Source: CAZQFV01 sp964613665 (GTDB taxonomy: Bacteria > Chloroflexota > Chloroflexia > DTKN01). From it: 64,000 nt of DNA. Below, piece by piece: positions 41,191 to 49,453 of the stretch (position 1 is its first letter; each line of letters begins with the position of its first letter). Below the pieces are notes generated by a model. The model ran no database searches, had not been told where the DNA came from, and saw only the letters and a list, made by a program, of their open reading frames with translations. The stretch covers positions 35,890-99,889 of the forward strand of contig CAZTIG010000006.1 of assembly GCA_964613665.1 (NCBI GenBank), in the 5' to 3' direction. The position numbers were made by a program, and so were the translations under genes.

Positions 41191-42645
41191 ATGGAACCCA
41201 CGATCCTGAAGAACTATATCGGCGGCGAATGGGTGGCTTCCACCTCGCCGGAGCTGCTCGACGTGCACAACCCGGCCACGGACGAGGTGATCGCCCGCGT
41301 GCCCCTCTCCACCGTGGCAGAGGTGGACCGGGCGGTGGCTGCGGCGCGGGAGGCCTTTGCCGAGTGGCGCGAGACGCCGGCCCTGGTCCGGGCGCGGGCC
41401 ATGTTCCGCCTGAAGGCGCTCATGGAGGAGCACTTTGAGGAGCTGGCCCGCGGCCTGACCGAGGAGCACGGCAAGATCATCGACGAGGCCCGCGGCGAGG
41501 TGCGCCGGGCCATCGAGAACGTCGAGGTGGCCGCGGGGATCCCCTCGCTGATGATGGGCTATAACGCCGAGGACGTCGCCGCCGGGATCGACGAGACGTG
41601 CATCCTGCAGCCCGTGGGGGTCTTTTGCTGCGTGGCCCCCTTCAACTTCCCGGCCATGGTGCCCTTCTGGTTCCTGCCCTACGCCATCGCCTGCGGCAAC
41701 AGCTACATCGTCAAGCCCTCCGAGGTCTGCCCGGTCAGCCAGAACCGCCTCTTTGCCCTGCTCGACGCCGCCGACCTGCCGCCGGGCGTGGTCAACCTGG
41801 TCAACGGGTCCAAGGGCGTGGTGGACGCCCTGCTCGCTCACCCCGACGTCGCCGGGGTCTCTTTCGTCGGCTCGACGCCGGTGGGCCGGTACATCTACGC
41901 CACCGCCGCGGCGCACGGCAAGCGGGCACAGTGCCAGGCCGGGGCCAAGAACGCCCTGGTGGTGCTGCCGGACGCGCCGCTGGGGCCCACCGTGGCGGCC
42001 ATCCTGACCTCGGCCTTTGGCACGGCCGGCCAGCGCTGCCTGGCCGGGTCGCTGGTGCTGGCCGTGGGCAACGTCTACGAGCCGCTCAAGGCCCGCCTGG
42101 TCGAGGCCGCCGCGCGCCTCAAGGTGGGTCCCGGCCTGGACGAGAGCGTGCAGATGGGGCCGGTGGTGAGCCGCCGCGCGCTGGAGCGCATCCGCGGCTA
42201 CATCGACAAGGGAGTGCAGGAGGGAGCCGATCTGCTGCTCGACGGCCGGGCGGTCCGGGTCGAGGGCTACCCCAACGGCTACTTTGTCGGGCCGACCCTC
42301 TTCGACCGGGTGCGCCCGGAGATGGCCATCGCCAACGACGAGATCTTTGGCCCGGTGCTGGGCATCATCCCGGTGGCCGACCTGGACGAAGCGCTGGCCC
42401 TCATCGGCCGCCTCCCGTACGGCAACGCCACTTCCCTCTTCACCGCCAGTGGCAAGGCGGCCCGCGAGTTCCAGTACCGCGTCCGCTGCGGCAACATCGG
42501 CATCAACATCGGCATCGCCGCGCCCATCGCCACCTTCCCCTTTGCCGGGATGAAGCAGTCGTTCTTCGGCGACCTGCACGGGCAGGGGCGCGACGCCATC
42601 CAGTTCTTCACCGAGCGCAAGGTGGTGATCGCGCGCTGGTTCTGA
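41191..42645 (+). CDS. mmsA: CoA-acylating (methyl)malonate-semialdehyde dehydrogenase
   Basis: A 484-residue aldehyde dehydrogenase of the MmsA/IolA group, which converts malonate or methylmalonate semialdehyde plus CoA and NAD to acetyl- or propionyl-CoA and CO2. Family-specific phrases are AGIPSLMMGYNAED, PFNFPAMVPFWFLPYAIACG and SFVGSTPVGRYIYATAAAHG. The catalytic Cys is in GTAGQRCLAGSLVLAVG. The usual VQALGGAKNH motif reads CQAGAKNALVVLPDA. With the preceding aminotransferase it should finish beta-alanine (or beta-aminoisobutyrate) breakdown. AAGGAAGAAGGAG lies upstream, and the gap to the aminotransferase is 19 bases. Confidence 0.88.
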   Translation: MEPTILKNYIGGEWVASTSPELLDVHNPATDEVIARVPLSTVAEVDRAVAAAREAFAEWRETPALVRARAMFRLKALMEEHFEELARGLTEEHGKIIDEARGEVRRAIENVEVAAGIPSLMMGYNAEDVAAGIDETCILQPVGVFCCVAPFNFPAMVPFWFLPYAIACGNSYIVKPSEVCPVSQNRLFALLDAADLPPGVVNLVNGSKGVVDALLAHPDVAGVSFVGSTPVGRYIYATAAAHGKRAQCQAGAKNALVVLPDAPLGPTVAAILTSAFGTAGQRCLAGSLVLAVGNVYEPLKARLVEAAARLKVGPGLDESVQMGPVVSRRALERIRGYIDKGVQEGADLLLDGRAVRVEGYPNGYFVGPTLFDRVRPEMAIANDEIFGPVLGIIPVADLDEALALIGRLPYGNATSLFTASGKAAREFQYRVRCGNIGINIGIAAPIATFPFAGMKQSFFGDLHGQGRDAIQFFTERKVVIARWF

Positions 42646-42656
42646 TGGGGGCACAG

Positions 42657-42680
42657 GCGACAGGTTGCAGGTTGCGAGGA
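42657..42680. repeat. Short tandem repeat before the ferritin-like gene
   Basis: Units GCGACAGGTT, GCAGGTT, GCGAGGA fill the gap after mmsA and run into the ribosome site of the next gene. It is one of the several short phrase-repeat types in the window. Confidence 0.4.
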
Positions 42681-42689
42681 GTCTTGGCG

Positions 42690-43094
42690 ATGGAACTGGG
42701 CACGTTCGGCGCTATCTTGCGCTTTGCCATCGACTGGGAGGAACGAGCGGCGGCCTACTACGAGCAGGCGGCCCGCGGCCCGGCAGAGGCCCTCTTCCAA
42801 GAGCTGGCCCAGGGCGCGCGCAAGCGCCTGCGCCGGCTGGAGCAGGCCCGGCGCGAAGGCGTCGCCGAGATGATCCTGGAGTCGATCAGCGGGCTGGACG
42901 GCGACGCCTATCGGGTGGAGCTGGACGCGGCGGCGGGCGAGGCCGGCCTGGCGCGCCAGGCCGCGGCGCTGGAGGAGACGGCGGCGCGCTTCTACCAGGA
43001 CGCCGCGGCCAAGCTGCCGATCCGCGAGGTCGCCCGGCTCTTCCGCCAACTGGCCGAGGAGAACGGGCAGCGTGCGGAACGTTTGAACGTTTGA
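42690..43094 (+). CDS. Rubrerythrin/ferritin-like four-helix protein
   Basis: A 134-residue all-helical protein. Two related helical hairpins carry Glu-x2-Ala-x2-Tyr/Phe-Tyr patterns: DWEERAAAYYEQAARG (about residues 14-29) and LEETAARFYQDAAAKLP (about 97-113), the kind of half-repeat seen in rubrerythrin/ferritin-like diiron proteins. Not all expected Glu/His ligands can be placed, so metal binding is unsure. No rubredoxin domain is present. In an anaerobe it may protect neighbouring oxygen-sensitive AOR enzymes. The start has GAGGAG upstream. Its stop (TGA) and last three codons fall in a GTTTGAACGTTTGACCGTT tandem repeat. AOR follows 18 bases later. Confidence 0.6.
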   Translation: MELGTFGAILRFAIDWEERAAAYYEQAARGPAEALFQELAQGARKRLRRLEQARREGVAEMILESISGLDGDAYRVELDAAAGEAGLARQAAALEETAARFYQDAAAKLPIREVARLFRQLAEENGQRAERLNV

Positions 43095-43112
43095 CCGTTG
43101 GCGGAGGCAATG

Positions 43113-44855
43113 ATGCTTGGCTTTTTCAATCGGGTGCTGTTCCTGGACCTGTCCAGCCAGACCTGGCAAGCCGAGGAGATCTCCGACGACGTCCTGGCCC
43201 ACCACCTGGGCGGCAAGGGGCTGGCGGCCCACCTGCTGCTGCGGCACGCCCCGGCCGGCGTCGACCCCCTGGCGCCGGAGAACCCGCTGATCATCGCCAC
43301 CGGCCCGGCCAGCGCCAGCGGCCTGCCGCCGGCCAGCCGCTACGGCCTCTTCGGCAAGTCGCCCCAGACGGGCATCTTTGGCGAGTCGTACGCCGGGGGC
43401 CACGTCGCTCCCCGGATCAAGGCCACCGGCTACGATGCCATCGTCGTGCGGGGCGCGGCGGCCCGGCCCGTCTACCTGGAGATCAGCGACCAGGGCGTCG
43501 TCTTTCACGACGCCGCCCCCTTCTGGGGGCTGGACGCCTACGCCGCCGAGGAGGCCCTGGAGAAGGACGTCGGCGCCGCCGGGGCCAAGGCCATCGTCAT
43601 CGGGCCGGCCGGGGAGAAAGAGGTCGCCTTCGCCCTGGTGGGCAACGACCGCGGCCGGCAGGCCGGCCGCACCGGCATGGGCGCCGTGCTCGGCTCCAAA
43701 CGCGTCAAGGGCATCGTCTTCCACGGCCGGGCCGAGTGCCCCCTGCACGACCCGGAAGGCGTGCGGGCTTACGATCGCCAGATGCGCGAAAGAGGCCGGG
43801 ACGACGCCGCCGCCAGGAACTACCGCACCTACGGCACGCCCATGGTCGTGGGCATCGCCAACCGCGCCGGGGCCTTTCCCAGCTACTACTGGTCGGCTGG
43901 GACGGTTCCGCACTGGGAGCGGATCGGCGGCGAGGCGTTCGTGGAGCGCTTCCACCCCCGCCCCAAGGCCTGCTACCGCTGCTTCTTCGCCTGCGGCAAG
44001 GTGGCCACCGTGCCGGACGGCCGCCACGCCGGCCTGACCGTCGAGGGGCCCGAGTACGAGACCCTGTACGCCTTTGGCGGGCTCTGCGCCGTGGACGACC
44101 TGGCCGAGATCCTCTATCTGAACGACCTCTGCGACCGCCTGGGGGTGGACACGATCACCGCCGGCAACCTGGCCGCCCTGGCCATCGAGGCCGCGCGCCG
44201 CGGAGCCCTCGACCTGAAGCTCGACTATGGCGACGTCGACGGCATCGCCGCGCTCATCCGGCAGATGGCCGAGCGCCAGGGAGTGGGCGCGCTCTTCAGC
44301 CGCGGCATCCGCGCCGCCAGCCGCGCCCTGGGGCTGGAGGAATTGGCCGTCCACGTCAAGGGGCTGGAGCCGGCCGGCTACGACCCGCGCGCCCTCAAGG
44401 GCATGGGTCTGGCCTTTGCCGTCTCCGACCGCGGGGCCTGCCACCTGCGGGCCACCGTCTACAAGGCCGAGTTCGCCGGCTGGGTCGACCGCACCACCGC
44501 CGATGGCAAGGCCGCCCTGGTGCTCGATTTCGAGGACCGCCACACCCTCTTCGACACGCTGATCTTTTGCCGCTTCTACCGCGACATGGTCGGGTGGGAC
44601 GACCTTTCGACCGTGATCCGGCTGTTGACCGGGCTGGAGCTGGACAAGGCCGGCCTGCAGGCGCTGTCGGCGCGCATCGCCGACACGATCCGCCGGTACA
44701 ACCTGCGCGAGGGCATGGCGGCGGCCGACGACACCCTGCCCGGCCGGCTGCTGCGCGAGGCGCTGCCGCCGGGCGGCGACCGGCTGACCGGGGCGGAGCT
44801 GCGCCACATGGTCGAGGAGTACTATGCCCTGCGCGGCTGGCCGGCGGCGGAGTGA
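43113..44855 (+). CDS. Tungsten-type aldehyde:ferredoxin oxidoreductase (AOR), copy 1
   Basis: A 580-residue AOR-family enzyme, which oxidises aldehydes to carboxylic acids and passes electrons to ferredoxin using a bis-pterin tungsten (or molybdenum) cofactor and one [4Fe-4S] cluster. Cluster ligands are visible as CYRCFFAC (Cys287, 290, 294) and the distal Cys486 in FDTLIFCRFYRD. Pterin-binding phrases include GGKGLAAHLLL, GRTGMGAVLGSKRVKG and AGYDPRALKGMGLAFAVSDR. Its closest match in the window is the AOR at 49454, but they differ throughout. I chose ATG 43113 because the GGAGG site is only two bases from the earlier ATG. Likely substrates are aldehydes made by the neighbouring aminotransferases. 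Confidence 0.88.
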   Translation: MLGFFNRVLFLDLSSQTWQAEEISDDVLAHHLGGKGLAAHLLLRHAPAGVDPLAPENPLIIATGPASASGLPPASRYGLFGKSPQTGIFGESYAGGHVAPRIKATGYDAIVVRGAAARPVYLEISDQGVVFHDAAPFWGLDAYAAEEALEKDVGAAGAKAIVIGPAGEKEVAFALVGNDRGRQAGRTGMGAVLGSKRVKGIVFHGRAECPLHDPEGVRAYDRQMRERGRDDAAARNYRTYGTPMVVGIANRAGAFPSYYWSAGTVPHWERIGGEAFVERFHPRPKACYRCFFACGKVATVPDGRHAGLTVEGPEYETLYAFGGLCAVDDLAEILYLNDLCDRLGVDTITAGNLAALAIEAARRGALDLKLDYGDVDGIAALIRQMAERQGVGALFSRGIRAASRALGLEELAVHVKGLEPAGYDPRALKGMGLAFAVSDRGACHLRATVYKAEFAGWVDRTTADGKAALVLDFEDRHTLFDTLIFCRFYRDMVGWDDLSTVIRLLTGLELDKAGLQALSARIADTIRRYNLREGMAAADDTLPGRLLREALPPGGDRLTGAELRHMVEEYYALRGWPAAE

Positions 44856-44887
44856 CCACACGCAGGAGTGATCGGCCAGCGCTGCAG

Positions 44888-44926
44888 GGCGCCTGACACC
44901 TGATACCTGTCACCTGATACCTCGAA
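44888..44926. repeat. Tandem 'cctgatacctgtcac' repeat
   Basis: The gap between AOR copy 1 and the Lrp-type gene contains CTGACACCTGATACCTGTCA and CCTGATACCT, four degenerate units of about 8-9 bases. It is one of the unrelated phrase-repeat types in intergenic gaps. Confidence 0.5.
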
Positions 44927-44937
44927 GGCGGTGCACC

Positions 44938-45432
44938 ATGCTCAAACTGGACCCCCTCGACGTAGCGATCGCCAACCTGTTGGTGGAAGACGGCCGGCTG
45001 TCCTGCGCCGAGATTGCCCGCCACATCGGCGGCATCTCCGAGCGGTCGGTGCGCTACCGCATCGAGCGCATGCGCAGGCGCGGCGTACTGCAGGTCAGTG
45101 CCATCCTCAACCCGCGGGCACTGGGGTACGTCGTCGTGGCCGACGTGGTCCTGGAGGTCGAGCCCGGCCATGTCCAGCAGGTGGCCCGCCAGCTGGCCAC
45201 CTACGAGTGCGTCAGCTATGCGGCCTGCTCGACCGGCGAGCGCGACATCAGCATCCAGGTCGTGGCTCGCGACAACGAGGAGCTGTACCGGTTCGTGACC
45301 GACGTCGTCGGCCAGGTGCCCGGCGTGAGAAAGACGACGACGTACCTCGTACCGTTGATCCTGAAGGACGTCTACCAGTGGCGCGTTCCCCGCGGCTGCC
45401 TGGTGGACGGGAAAGGAGGGCAGAACAGGTAG
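44938..45432 (+). CDS. Lrp/AsnC-family transcriptional regulator
   Basis: A 164-residue regulator with an N-terminal helix-turn-helix (about residues 5-55; DVAIANLLVEDGRLSCAEIA, then SERSVRYRIERMRRRGVLQV) and a C-terminal alpha/beta RAM domain (about 65-150) that binds amino acids and forms oligomers. Lrp/AsnC proteins usually control nearby amino acid transport or catabolism, so the divergent promoters at 39.7 kb and the permease downstream are the likely targets. The C-terminus is extended by about 15 residues (YQWRVPRGCLVDGKGGQNR). It lies between AOR copy 1 and the APC permease. Confidence 0.87.
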   Translation: MLKLDPLDVAIANLLVEDGRLSCAEIARHIGGISERSVRYRIERMRRRGVLQVSAILNPRALGYVVVADVVLEVEPGHVQQVARQLATYECVSYAACSTGERDISIQVVARDNEELYRFVTDVVGQVPGVRKTTTYLVPLILKDVYQWRVPRGCLVDGKGGQNR

Positions 45433-45504
45433 CAGTGCAGCGGCGGTCCTCCGTTCAAGGCCGCGCCCGTGAGCAGGGCGGGCCTCAGAGATGAGGAGAT
45501 CGAG

Positions 45505-47376
45505 ATGGCCGAAGAGAAGACGTTCGCCCGGAAAGCCAGTGGTTTGGTCCGCGGTCTTTCGCTGCTCGATGCCTTCGGGGTCGGCTTCATGAACCAGGGC
45601 CTGACCCCGAGCATGTGGGTTATGATCAGCCTGGGCCTGGGGGTCTATGCCGGCGGCAACCTGATCCTGGCCACGATCATATCGGCGGTCCTGTGCGGCA
45701 TCGGCTTCTCGCTGGTCTGGGGCATCCTCGGCGGCAGCATGCCGCGTAGCGGCGGCGAGTACATCTACAACTCGCGCATCCTCCACCCCCTCGTCGGCAT
45801 CGCCGAGAGCTTCGGCAACGCCTTTGTCTGGATCATGTGGATCTTTGTCCTGGCTCCATGGACGGTCGATCCGGGGCTGGTGATGCTCTTCCAGTTCCTG
45901 GGCCGGCCGGACATCGCCGAGTGGCTGACCCAGCCCTGGGCCCTGTTCGCCTTTTCCACCGTGGTCAGCATCATCGCCATGCTCTTCCTGATCTTTGGCA
46001 TCAAGGTCTTTGCCTCTGCCCAGAAGGTCATCATGTTCCTGGGCATCGGCGGATGCCTGGTCATCCTGCTGGTCTTTACCTTCACCTCGGCCGGCGGCTT
46101 CCAGCAGGCCTGGAACGACATGGCCGCCAAGGCCGAGCCGGCCACGGCCGACTTTAGCACGCTGGCCGAGGACGCCGGCATCGACATGGCCAGCGCCGAC
46201 GATGTCCTCTACAACCTGCAGGTCCTGCTGCTGGGGCGCACACCGCTGGAGGACGTCGTCGGCCCGGACGGCAGCGTGATCGTCCCGGCCGGCACCGTGA
46301 TCACCGATGGGCACGTCGCCGCCATGGCCACCTTCACCACCACCGAGGGCGTTCCGGTCGCCGTCACGGTCCAGCCGCTCACCTACGAAGGCTTCCGCGA
46401 TGCCGTCGCCCAGGTCATGGACAAGGCCGAGGGCCGGCCGCTGCCCCAGACCTGGAACTGGGTCGACACCCTGGGGGTGATGGTGGCCGGGTCCTGGCTC
46501 TTCGCCTACTCCTACTGCATCACCTTCATCGCCGGCGAGGTCAAGCGCCCGGACAAGAGCATCATCCTGGGCAATCTCTTCGCCGTCATCGTCCCGGCCG
46601 TCTTCATGCTCTGGCTGGCCATCGTCCTGTACAACACGGTCGGTTTCGAGTTCCTCTCGGCCACCGCCTACGTGGACAACAACTGGGGCACCTCTTTCCT
46701 CGGGCTGCCCATGGCCTGGTCGCCGCAGTTCGTCGGCCTGGCGGCCGTGATCACCCAGAACCCCATCGTGCTGATCCTGATGGCCGGCTCCTTCATCCTC
46801 TTCAACATCTGGTGGGTGGCCCTCTCCTACCTGGCCTTCCCGCGCATCCTCTTCGCCTGGGGCATGGACCGCGTCGGGCCGCGCTGGTTCACCGACGTCC
46901 ACCCGCGCTTCGCCACGCCGGTCTGGAACCACATCGTCTGCTTCATCCTGGGCGAGATCGGCATCCTGCTGTACGCCTTCTGGCAAAACCCGATGGGCGG
47001 TCTCACCGTGACCGGGATGGAGATTGTCTCGGTCTTTGGCGTGACGGCCATCGCCGCGCTGGTCTTCCCGTTCGTCCGCAAGGTGCGCAACATCTGGGAG
47101 GCCTCGCCCTATGCCAAGTGGAAGATCTGGAAGATCCCGGTGATCACCGTCGGCGCGGCGGTGAACCTGGTCTACCTGGTCATCCTCTTTATCTTCTTCT
47201 TCCTGATGCCCTACTTTGGCGGGGCCGGCCTGGAGGAGCTCACTCTGGGATCGGGCGCCCTCTACCTGGTCATCTGGGTGCTGGGCATCGCCTGGTACTA
47301 TTTCTGGAGATGGTGGAACAAGCGCCAGGCGGGCATAGACGTCGGCCTGGCCTACGGCGAACTGCCGCCGGAGTGA
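45505..47376 (+). CDS. APC-superfamily amino acid/polyamine permease with large loop
   Basis: A 623-residue integral membrane transporter with about 12 helices. The first helix region GLVRGLSLLDAFGVGFMNQG and GILGGSMPRSGGEYIYNSRI (the conserved SGG) mark the amino acid-polyamine-organocation superfamily. Unusually, residues ~200-315 form a ~115-residue soluble loop (DMASADDVLYNLQVLLLGRT onward) between hydrophobic segments; typical members (450-500 aa) lack it. It may import an amino acid or amine used by the aminotransferases around it. ATGAGGAG precedes the ATG at 45505. It follows the Lrp gene by 72 bases, a pairing common for regulator and target. Confidence 0.82.
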   Translation: MAEEKTFARKASGLVRGLSLLDAFGVGFMNQGLTPSMWVMISLGLGVYAGGNLILATIISAVLCGIGFSLVWGILGGSMPRSGGEYIYNSRILHPLVGIAESFGNAFVWIMWIFVLAPWTVDPGLVMLFQFLGRPDIAEWLTQPWALFAFSTVVSIIAMLFLIFGIKVFASAQKVIMFLGIGGCLVILLVFTFTSAGGFQQAWNDMAAKAEPATADFSTLAEDAGIDMASADDVLYNLQVLLLGRTPLEDVVGPDGSVIVPAGTVITDGHVAAMATFTTTEGVPVAVTVQPLTYEGFRDAVAQVMDKAEGRPLPQTWNWVDTLGVMVAGSWLFAYSYCITFIAGEVKRPDKSIILGNLFAVIVPAVFMLWLAIVLYNTVGFEFLSATAYVDNNWGTSFLGLPMAWSPQFVGLAAVITQNPIVLILMAGSFILFNIWWVALSYLAFPRILFAWGMDRVGPRWFTDVHPRFATPVWNHIVCFILGEIGILLYAFWQNPMGGLTVTGMEIVSVFGVTAIAALVFPFVRKVRNIWEASPYAKWKIWKIPVITVGAAVNLVYLVILFIFFFLMPYFGGAGLEELTLGSGALYLVIWVLGIAWYYFWRWWNKRQAGIDVGLAYGELPPE

Positions 47377-47392
47377 CGCCATTCCTTCCCAT

Positions 47393-47428
47393 CCCCTCCT
47401 CTCTCCGCCAGCGCGGGGAGAGGAGGGG
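47393..47428. repeat. Inverted repeat / possible terminator after the permease
   Basis: CCCCTCCTCTC (47393-47403) pairs perfectly with GAGAGGAGGGG (47418-47428) around TCTCCGCCAGCGCG. No T-run follows. The loop sequence resembles that of the potB-potC hairpin, suggesting a dispersed hairpin family. Confidence 0.5.
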
Positions 47429-47460
47429 ACAAGGGCGGATGCCCGCGGCAGGAGGAGTGC

Positions 47461-48390
47461 ATGAAGATCTTTTTCGTCACCGACATCCATGGCTCCAACG
47501 TCTGCTTCCGCAAGTACCTCAACGCGTTAAAGATCTACGGGGTGGACGTGGGCATCCTGCTGGGCGACCTGACCGGGAAGATGCTCATCCCGCTGGTGGA
47601 AAAGGCCGGCGGTGGCTGGGAGACCACCTTCATGGGCGCCCAAACCGAGGTCAACACCCCCGAGGAGCTGGAGAAGCTCAAGAAGACGATCGAGATGGTC
47701 GGCTACTACTGGCACCACGTGACCCCGGAGGAGTTCCGCGCCCTCAAGGCCGACTCCCCGGCGCTGGAGGCCCTCTTCAAGCGGCTGATGCTGGAGCGCC
47801 TGCGGGAGTGGATGAACCTGGCCGACGAGCGACTGGCCGGCCTGGGCATTCCCCTCTACATGGCCGCCGGCAACGACGACTACCTGGAGGTGGACGGCAT
47901 CATCGAGGACTCCCAGGTCATCGTCAACTGCAACGACCGGGTGGTGCCGGTGGGAGAGCACGAGATGGCCACCTTCTCCTGGACCAACCCGACCCCCTGG
48001 GACACGCCGCGGGAAAAGCCGGACGAGGAGATGGAGCCGATGCTGGAGGCGCTCATCGGCCAGATCCAGGACAAGGCCAACGCCATCTTCAACTTTCACG
48101 CTCCCCCCTACGGCTCCTCGCTGGACCTGGCCCCCGAGCTGACCGCCGACCTGGTGCAGGCCGCCGACCGGCGCATCCCCGTCGGCAGCAAGGCCGTGGC
48201 CAGGATGATTCAGAAGTACCAGCCCCTGCTGGGGCTGCACGGCCACATCCACGAGTCGCGTGGGGTGCACAGGATGGGCCGCACCACGATCATCAACCCG
48301 GGCAGCGAGTACTCCGAGGGCATCCTCAAGGGCGTGATCGTGATCCTGCACAAGGGCAAGGTCAAGGACTATGTCTTTACGTCGGGGTAG
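47461..48390 (+). CDS. Calcineurin-like metallophosphoesterase
   Basis: A 309-residue protein with the metal-binding motifs of the metallophosphoesterase superfamily: MKIFFVTDIHGSN (DxH), VGILLGDLTGK (GD), MAAGNDDYLE (GND, in place of GNHD), NFHAPPYG and LLGLHGHIHESRG (GHxH), in normal order. An insertion at about 45-120 carries a helical, charged segment (EELEKLKKTIEMVGYYWHHV). The substrate is unknown; family members cleave phosphodiesters or phosphomonoesters. GCAGGAGGAG precedes the ATG. It sits inside the catabolic operon together with the nucleotidyltransferase-like gene, an unusual setting for such enzymes. Confidence 0.82.
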   Translation: MKIFFVTDIHGSNVCFRKYLNALKIYGVDVGILLGDLTGKMLIPLVEKAGGGWETTFMGAQTEVNTPEELEKLKKTIEMVGYYWHHVTPEEFRALKADSPALEALFKRLMLERLREWMNLADERLAGLGIPLYMAAGNDDYLEVDGIIEDSQVIVNCNDRVVPVGEHEMATFSWTNPTPWDTPREKPDEEMEPMLEALIGQIQDKANAIFNFHAPPYGSSLDLAPELTADLVQAADRRIPVGSKAVARMIQKYQPLLGLHGHIHESRGVHRMGRTTIINPGSEYSEGILKGVIVILHKGKVKDYVFTSG

Positions 48391-48398
48391 GGAATCCG

Positions 48399-48424
48399 TG
48401 GTCGGTGGTCCGTCGTCACTTTGC
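48399..48424. repeat. Short 'gtggtcggtggtccgtcg' repeat
   Basis: GTGGTCGGTGGTCCGTCGTC follows the phosphoesterase stop closely. The rest of the 137-base gap has no recognised gene; an in-frame upstream ATG at 48442 could extend the next gene but lacks a ribosome site. Confidence 0.35.
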
Positions 48425-48527
48425 GGCTGGCAAAGGTGCCATGCCCATTGCTCGGAGCTGTGCCTGGTGGCCGATCACCGGCAACTATGAACCGAGCTGT
48501 TCGGAGCGACTGCTCAGGAGAGGCACG

Positions 48528-49340
48528 ATGGCCGACCGCAAGTTCAGGCTTCCCAGGGACATTCCTCTGGAAGAGTACCCCAAGCCGGAGGCCTTCCTCG
48601 AGGAGGCCCGCCGGCTGACCGACGAGGCCCAGAAGCAGGGGCTGGTCCTGCGGGTGATGGGACCGATCGCCCTGCACTTTTACTTCCCCGACTATGTCGA
48701 CCTCTACCGGCGGATGGAGCGGCTGGGCGAGCGCGTCTTTACCGACATCGACTATGCCGCCTACGGGAAACACCGCGGCAAACTGGCCCAGTTCTTCCAG
48801 AGGCAGGGCTATGACTACAACCCGCGCCTGATGATGCTCTACGGCCAGGACCGCCACATCTACTTTGGCCAGCGCGTGCCGATGATCGACATCTTCTACG
48901 ACAGGCTGGCGATGAACCACACCGTGGACTACCGCGGCCGGCTGGAGATCCATCCCCATTGCGTGTCGCTGACCGACCTACTGCTGCAGAAGCTGCAGAT
49001 CGTGCAGATCAACGACAAGGACCTCAAGGACGGCATGCTCCTGCTGCTGGCGGCCCCCGTGGGCGAAGCCGAAGCCGGCATGATCAACGCCCGCTACGTC
49101 GCCAGGCTGATGTCGGACGACTGGGGCTTTTGCTACACCGCGACGACCAACCTGGGCAAGGTCAAGGACGCCATGGAAAAGGTCGCCGCGCTGAGCGCCG
49201 AGCAGCGGACCACGATCGGCCAGAGGGCCGACCAGCTGCTCCAGGCCATCGAGGCCGCCCCGAAGTCGGGCCGCTGGAAGGGGCGGGCCCGGACGGGGAC
49301 GAGAAAAATCTGGTACAGCGAGGTGTCGGATTGGGAATAG
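48528..49340 (+). CDS. Nucleotidyltransferase-like protein of unknown role
   Basis: A 270-residue soluble protein. LVLRVMGPIALHFYFPDYVD and RVFTDIDYAAYGKHRGKLAQ resemble the G-x(n)-hDhD-like core of minimal nucleotidyltransferases (FTDIDY), followed by a third acidic residue in VPMIDIFYDRLAMNHTVDYR. LTDLLLQKLQIVQINDKDLK DG (split) corresponds to the helical part seen in AbiEii/DUF1814-type proteins. No antitoxin-like partner is adjacent, so a toxin-antitoxin role is not supported. ATG 48528 has CAGGAGAGG upstream. It sits between the phosphoesterase and AOR copy 2. Confidence 0.55.
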   Translation: MADRKFRLPRDIPLEEYPKPEAFLEEARRLTDEAQKQGLVLRVMGPIALHFYFPDYVDLYRRMERLGERVFTDIDYAAYGKHRGKLAQFFQRQGYDYNPRLMMLYGQDRHIYFGQRVPMIDIFYDRLAMNHTVDYRGRLEIHPHCVSLTDLLLQKLQIVQINDKDLKDGMLLLLAAPVGEAEAGMINARYVARLMSDDWGFCYTATTNLGKVKDAMEKVAALSAEQRTTIGQRADQLLQAIEAAPKSGRWKGRARTGTRKIWYSEVSDWE

Positions 49341-49348
49341 CAATCAGC

Positions 49349-49440
49349 CACCAGCTTTCAGCTATCAGCGATGGGCCACCGTGTCCGAGCGGGGACAGTG
49401 GGGTCGCTGAAAGCTGACCGCTGACGGCTGACAGCTACTG
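49349..49440. repeat. Inverted-repeat element, family B, left copy
   Basis: CAGCTTTCAGC (49352-49362) pairs with GCTGAAAGCTG (49406-49416), with further CAGC/GCTG units outside. The 23 bases at 49400-49422 (starting GGGGTCGCTGAAAGC) recur in inverted orientation at 53102-53124. The element fills the gap before AOR copy 2. Confidence 0.7.
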
Positions 49441-49453
49441 CAAGGAGGCGCAC

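Noticed and set aside
44395..47490. Antisense frame of about 1,000 codons over AOR copy 1, Lrp and the permease
   Set aside because: Same GC artefact; no ribosome site or recognisable motif, and the opposite strand carries three convincing genes.
48528..49340. AbiEii-type toxin of a toxin-antitoxin pair
   Set aside because: No antitoxin-like gene lies next to it, and the neighbours are metabolic genes on the same strand.
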